This document shows positions 6,528-8,068 of a stretch of 8,068 nt of DNA, one piece after another (position 1 is the first letter of the stretch; the number at the start of each line of letters is the position of its first letter). The notes beneath the pieces were generated by a model, which saw only the letters and a program-made list of their open reading frames with translations, was not told where the DNA came from and searched no databases. The position numbers and the translations under genes were made by a program. Source of the stretch: Desulfobacteraceae bacterium (GTDB lineage: Bacteria; Desulfobacterota; Desulfobacteria; Desulfobacterales; UBA11574); assembly GCA_013203195.1 (NCBI GenBank), contig JABMQM010000447.1, positions 1 to 8,068 of the forward strand, in the 5' to 3' direction.

Positions 6528-6667
6528 AGCTTGAATAATAGAATTGAGAGTGAGGGAAACAGCCGGATTCCAACTGTTTCCCTCCGGTGCATTATTCAAT
6601 GCTACCCGTATCCGGCTATCCCTTGGCAGGTTGCTCCCTAGCAGAGCCTGCCTCTGTTTCACCGGAC
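6528..6667. repeat. Dense cluster of nested and interlocking inverted repeats
   Basis: The outer arms are AGC-TTGAATAAT (6528-6539) and ATTATTCAA-t-GCT (6591-6603), 12 pairs with one bulged base. Inside is a perfect 11-bp stem, GAGGGAAACAG (6552-6562) with CTGTTTCCCTC (6574-6584). The loop bases CCGGAT (6563-6568) also complement ATCCGG (6610-6615), which would form a pseudoknot. TCCGGTG (6583-6589) complements CACCGGA (6660-6666). A separate hairpin, GGCAGG-t-TGCT with AGCA-gag-CCTGCC, covers 6625-6652. The block lies between the orfB stop and the probable left IS end. Its function is unknown. Confidence 0.6.
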
Positions 6668-6684
6668 AATGTCTATTTACGCAT

Positions 6685-7713
6685 TTAAGCTGCTTGTGTC
6701 AACTCGCTGTTGACGGCTAACCGGCACCTTTGCTCTTTGACAATTTTTCTTGTGCGGTTCTGTTTCCTTTTTTCTCTGGCTTCAGTCAGTTTGCGATCCC
6801 TTTCAGCAAAGATCCGACATTCATGGCCTTTAAGTTTGTCTTTGGGTGTAATATAACCAATAGCGCTGTGAAGCCGTTTGTAATTGTAATAGATGACAAA
6901 TTCGTCAACGACTTTTCGGGCTTCCCCCACAGATAGTGGGCATCTAGGGCGAATGCACTCTCTTTTAAGACTCTGATGCCAACGTTCAATTTTTCCGTTA
7001 CTCTGCGGATAATAAAAGGATGTCCTCACATGGCTCATTCCGCTGATGCGGATAAATTCCTTGAAATCCCGGGCTATAAATTGCGGCCCGTTATCAGAAA
7101 TTACCCGCGGATGTTGCCCAGGGAATCTTTCTCTGGCCCGCTGTAAAATAATCTCCACATCCGCTTCAGTCATCGATTCCCGAATTTCCCAATGCACGAT
7201 ATAACGGCTATAACCGTCAAGAATACTGCACAAGTAATAAAAGGTGCCGCTGATATTTAAATATGAAATATCCGTGTGCCAGTGCTCATGCGGCTGTGAA
7301 GGTCCTTTGAAACCATCACCTTTTGAGGACGATTTGCCGTTCCATTTACGTAATAAACCAGCTGCCTTCAGCACCCGGTACACACTGCTGGGGCTGACAG
7401 CGACGATATCGTCATCCAACATCATAAAGGTGAGCCGCCGGTAACCTTCGCCTGGATGTCCGTAAAAAAATTGAATGATGGCGTCCTTTTCCCATTGTTC
7501 AAGCCAAAAATCTCGTGGTATCCAACTGTTATGTTCGTTTACTTTGCCGTATCGTTTTTTCCAGTCGTAAAATTTGCTGGTGGTGATAGCAATCCATCTA
7601 ATGAATGCGGCCGCTGGGATGCCGGTCTGCCGGGACCAGTAATTTACAAAATCAATTGCGGTATCCCGAGTGTCATGGGGAACCCAGGCCGCCTTTAAAG
7701 TTCCCCAAGACTT
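6685..7713 (-). CDS. IS3-family transposase OrfB (DDE integrase domain), read by -1 frameshift
   Basis: This is the catalytic half of the transposase, 342 residues when read from the frameshift point to the TAA at 6685. The frame is open back to a stop at 7744. It has no ATG, GTG or TTG before the ATG at 7425, so independent full-length initiation is unlikely. Numbered from the ATG at 7425 (246 residues), the catalytic triad is Asp52 in WHTDISY, Asp111 in VISDNGPQF and Glu147 in NGKIERWH. That leaves 35 residues between the second Asp and the Glu, as is classic for IS3, with Lys154 seven residues after the Glu. The 96 residues upstream of Met7425 include KFYDWKKRYGKVNEHN and GHPGEGYRRLTF, the usual pre-catalytic HTH_21-like region. 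Annotating only the 246-residue part would lose this region. Fused to OrfA it gives a 439-residue OrfAB transposase. Confidence 0.88.
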   Translation of the reverse strand, partial: KSWGTLKAAWVPHDTRDTAIDFVNYWSRQTGIPAAAFIRWIAITTSKFYDWKKRYGKVNEHNSWIPRDFWLEQWEKDAIIQFFYGHPGEGYRRLTFMMLDDDIVAVSPSSVYRVLKAAGLLRKWNGKSSSKGDGFKGPSQPHEHWHTDISYLNISGTFYYLCSILDGYSRYIVHWEIRESMTEADVEIILQRARERFPGQHPRVISDNGPQFIARDFKEFIRISGMSHVRTSFYYPQSNGKIERWHQSLKRECIRPRCPLSVGEARKVVDEFVIYYNYKRLHSAIGYITPKDKLKGHECRIFAERDRKLTEAREKRKQNRTRKIVKEQRCRLAVNSELTQAA

Positions 7714-7719
7714 TTTTTT
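7676..7719 (-). promoter_or_regulatory. Programmed -1 ribosomal frameshift signal (slippery run plus stem-loop)
   Basis: On the minus strand orfA reads TTA-AAA-AAA-AGT through a run of eight A followed by G (7711-7719). A slip of one base back gives AAG-TCT-TGG and enters the orfB frame. Three bases after the G, TGGGGAAC (7700-7707) pairs perfectly with GTTCCCCA (7676-7683) over a 16-base loop. The orfA stop (7695-7697) lies in that loop. A slippery A-run and a close GC-rich stem are the known elements of IS3-family frameshifting. Confidence 0.8.
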
Positions 7720-8003
7720 AACGCAACGTGTTCCTCCATCAACTCAGAGAGGACTTCGTGTTTTTTGGTAAGTTTTTGTTCAAGGGCATTGACCTTTTTC
7801 TCAAGTTGGATTTTGGCGTTGTCTTTGCGTTTTTCAAATGCACTGGCGCCATTTTCAAAAAAGGCCTTTTGCCAACGATAAAATACAGTGGGATGTAAAT
7901 CGTATTGGTCACAAACATCCGATAGCGGGATGCGATCAACCAAATGCTTTTTTAGGATCTGTACTTTCTGGTCTGGTGAATAGTTTTTTCGTTTCTTGGC
8001 CAT
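7695..8003 (-). CDS. IS3-family OrfA (helix-turn-helix DNA-binding protein)
   Basis: This 102-residue protein is the N-terminal DNA-binding half of the transposase. It has an HTH_Tnp-type fold at residues 8-50: YSPDQKVQILKKHLVDRIPLSDVCDQYDLHPTVFYRWQ is followed by AFFENGASAF. A charged, leucine-rich helix from about 62 to 98 (heptad-like LEKKVNALEQKL) is the usual oligomerisation coiled coil. The start is clear: AAGGAGG (8011-8017, minus strand) lies 7 bases before the ATG. The normal product ends at the TAA at 7695; a fraction of ribosomes should slip at codons 96-97 into orfB to make the full transposase. OrfA alone commonly acts as a regulator of transposition in this family. Confidence 0.88.
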   Translation of the reverse strand: MAKKRKNYSPDQKVQILKKHLVDRIPLSDVCDQYDLHPTVFYRWQKAFFENGASAFEKRKDNAKIQLEKKVNALEQKLTKKHEVLSELMEEHVALKKSLGEL

Positions 8004-8068
8004 GAGCTTTCCTCCTTGTGTTGGTAACTAACATAATTTGAGGAAAACTCCAATTCCGTCTGAAGCAT

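Larger units (their letters stand above)
6551..8068 (-). mobile_element. IS3-family insertion sequence, right end at or beyond the window edge
   Basis: The element holds orfA and orfB on the minus strand, with a frameshift signal between them. The probable left end is near 6551, starting TGAGGGAAACAG. The segment CAGCCGGATT (from 6560) resembles CAGACGGAATT read inward from the right edge on the minus strand (about 8062 downward), and both are followed by TTTC-CCTC-like bases. These fit imperfect terminal repeats. If the alignment is right, the right terminus is a few bases outside the window or exactly at its edge, so no target duplication can be checked. All parts of the transposase look intact, so the copy may be active. 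Confidence 0.75.

Noticed and set aside
6685..7425. OrfB as a stand-alone 246-residue gene truncated at its N-terminus
   Set aside because: The frame continues upstream for 96 codons with the expected family sequence and joins orfA at a frameshift signal, so the gene is full length.

Overview
The window looks like chromosomal DNA from a Gram-negative, anaerobe-type bacterium. A Desulfobacterota (sulfate-reducer) relative is my best guess. That guess is inference from the style of the hybrid sensor kinase, the lone MoaD/ThiS-like protein and the IS type; there is no rRNA or other marker to confirm it. The left half is ordinary accessory metabolism, the middle is a membrane signalling gene, and the right end is an insertion sequence that reaches the window edge.

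Layout. At 1-62 there is a degenerate 8-base tandem repeat followed by a perfect 10-bp inverted repeat that holds the stop codon of the first gene. An alpha/beta hydrolase (minus strand) is divergent from a metallo-beta-lactamase-fold hydrolase (plus strand, 1026-1919). The second gene is convergent, 9 bases apart, with a 77-residue MoaD/ThiS-type sulfur carrier (minus, 1929-2162). The sulfur carrier is divergent from a ten-helix AEC-family transporter (plus, about 2357-3277). The two promoters I propose between them are interleaved on opposite strands. After a 256-bp gap comes a large minus-strand hybrid histidine kinase (3534-6074) with a DctB-like periplasmic sensor, PAS, HisKA, HATPase and a C-terminal receiver. 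Upstream of it is a near-consensus sigma-54 promoter. A 610-bp AT-rich intergenic region leads to an IS3-family element (about 6551 to at least 8068). Its orfA and orfB are joined by an A8-G slippery run and a hairpin, a textbook -1 frameshift signal. Between orfB and the left IS end is about 140 bp dense in self-complementary segments.

How the genes may work together. The AEC transporter and the DctB-like kinase lie tail to tail. Both families commonly handle small carboxylates, so a dicarboxylate or malonate-type sensing and transport role is possible but not shown. The kinase carries its own receiver, and no DNA-binding sigma-54 activator is in the window, so the output partner is elsewhere. 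The hydrolase, the MBL protein and the sulfur carrier have no clear shared pathway.

I do not see a convincing new multi-gene system. The best leads are the structured block beside the IS, the frameshift cassette and the sigma-54-linked orphan hybrid kinase.
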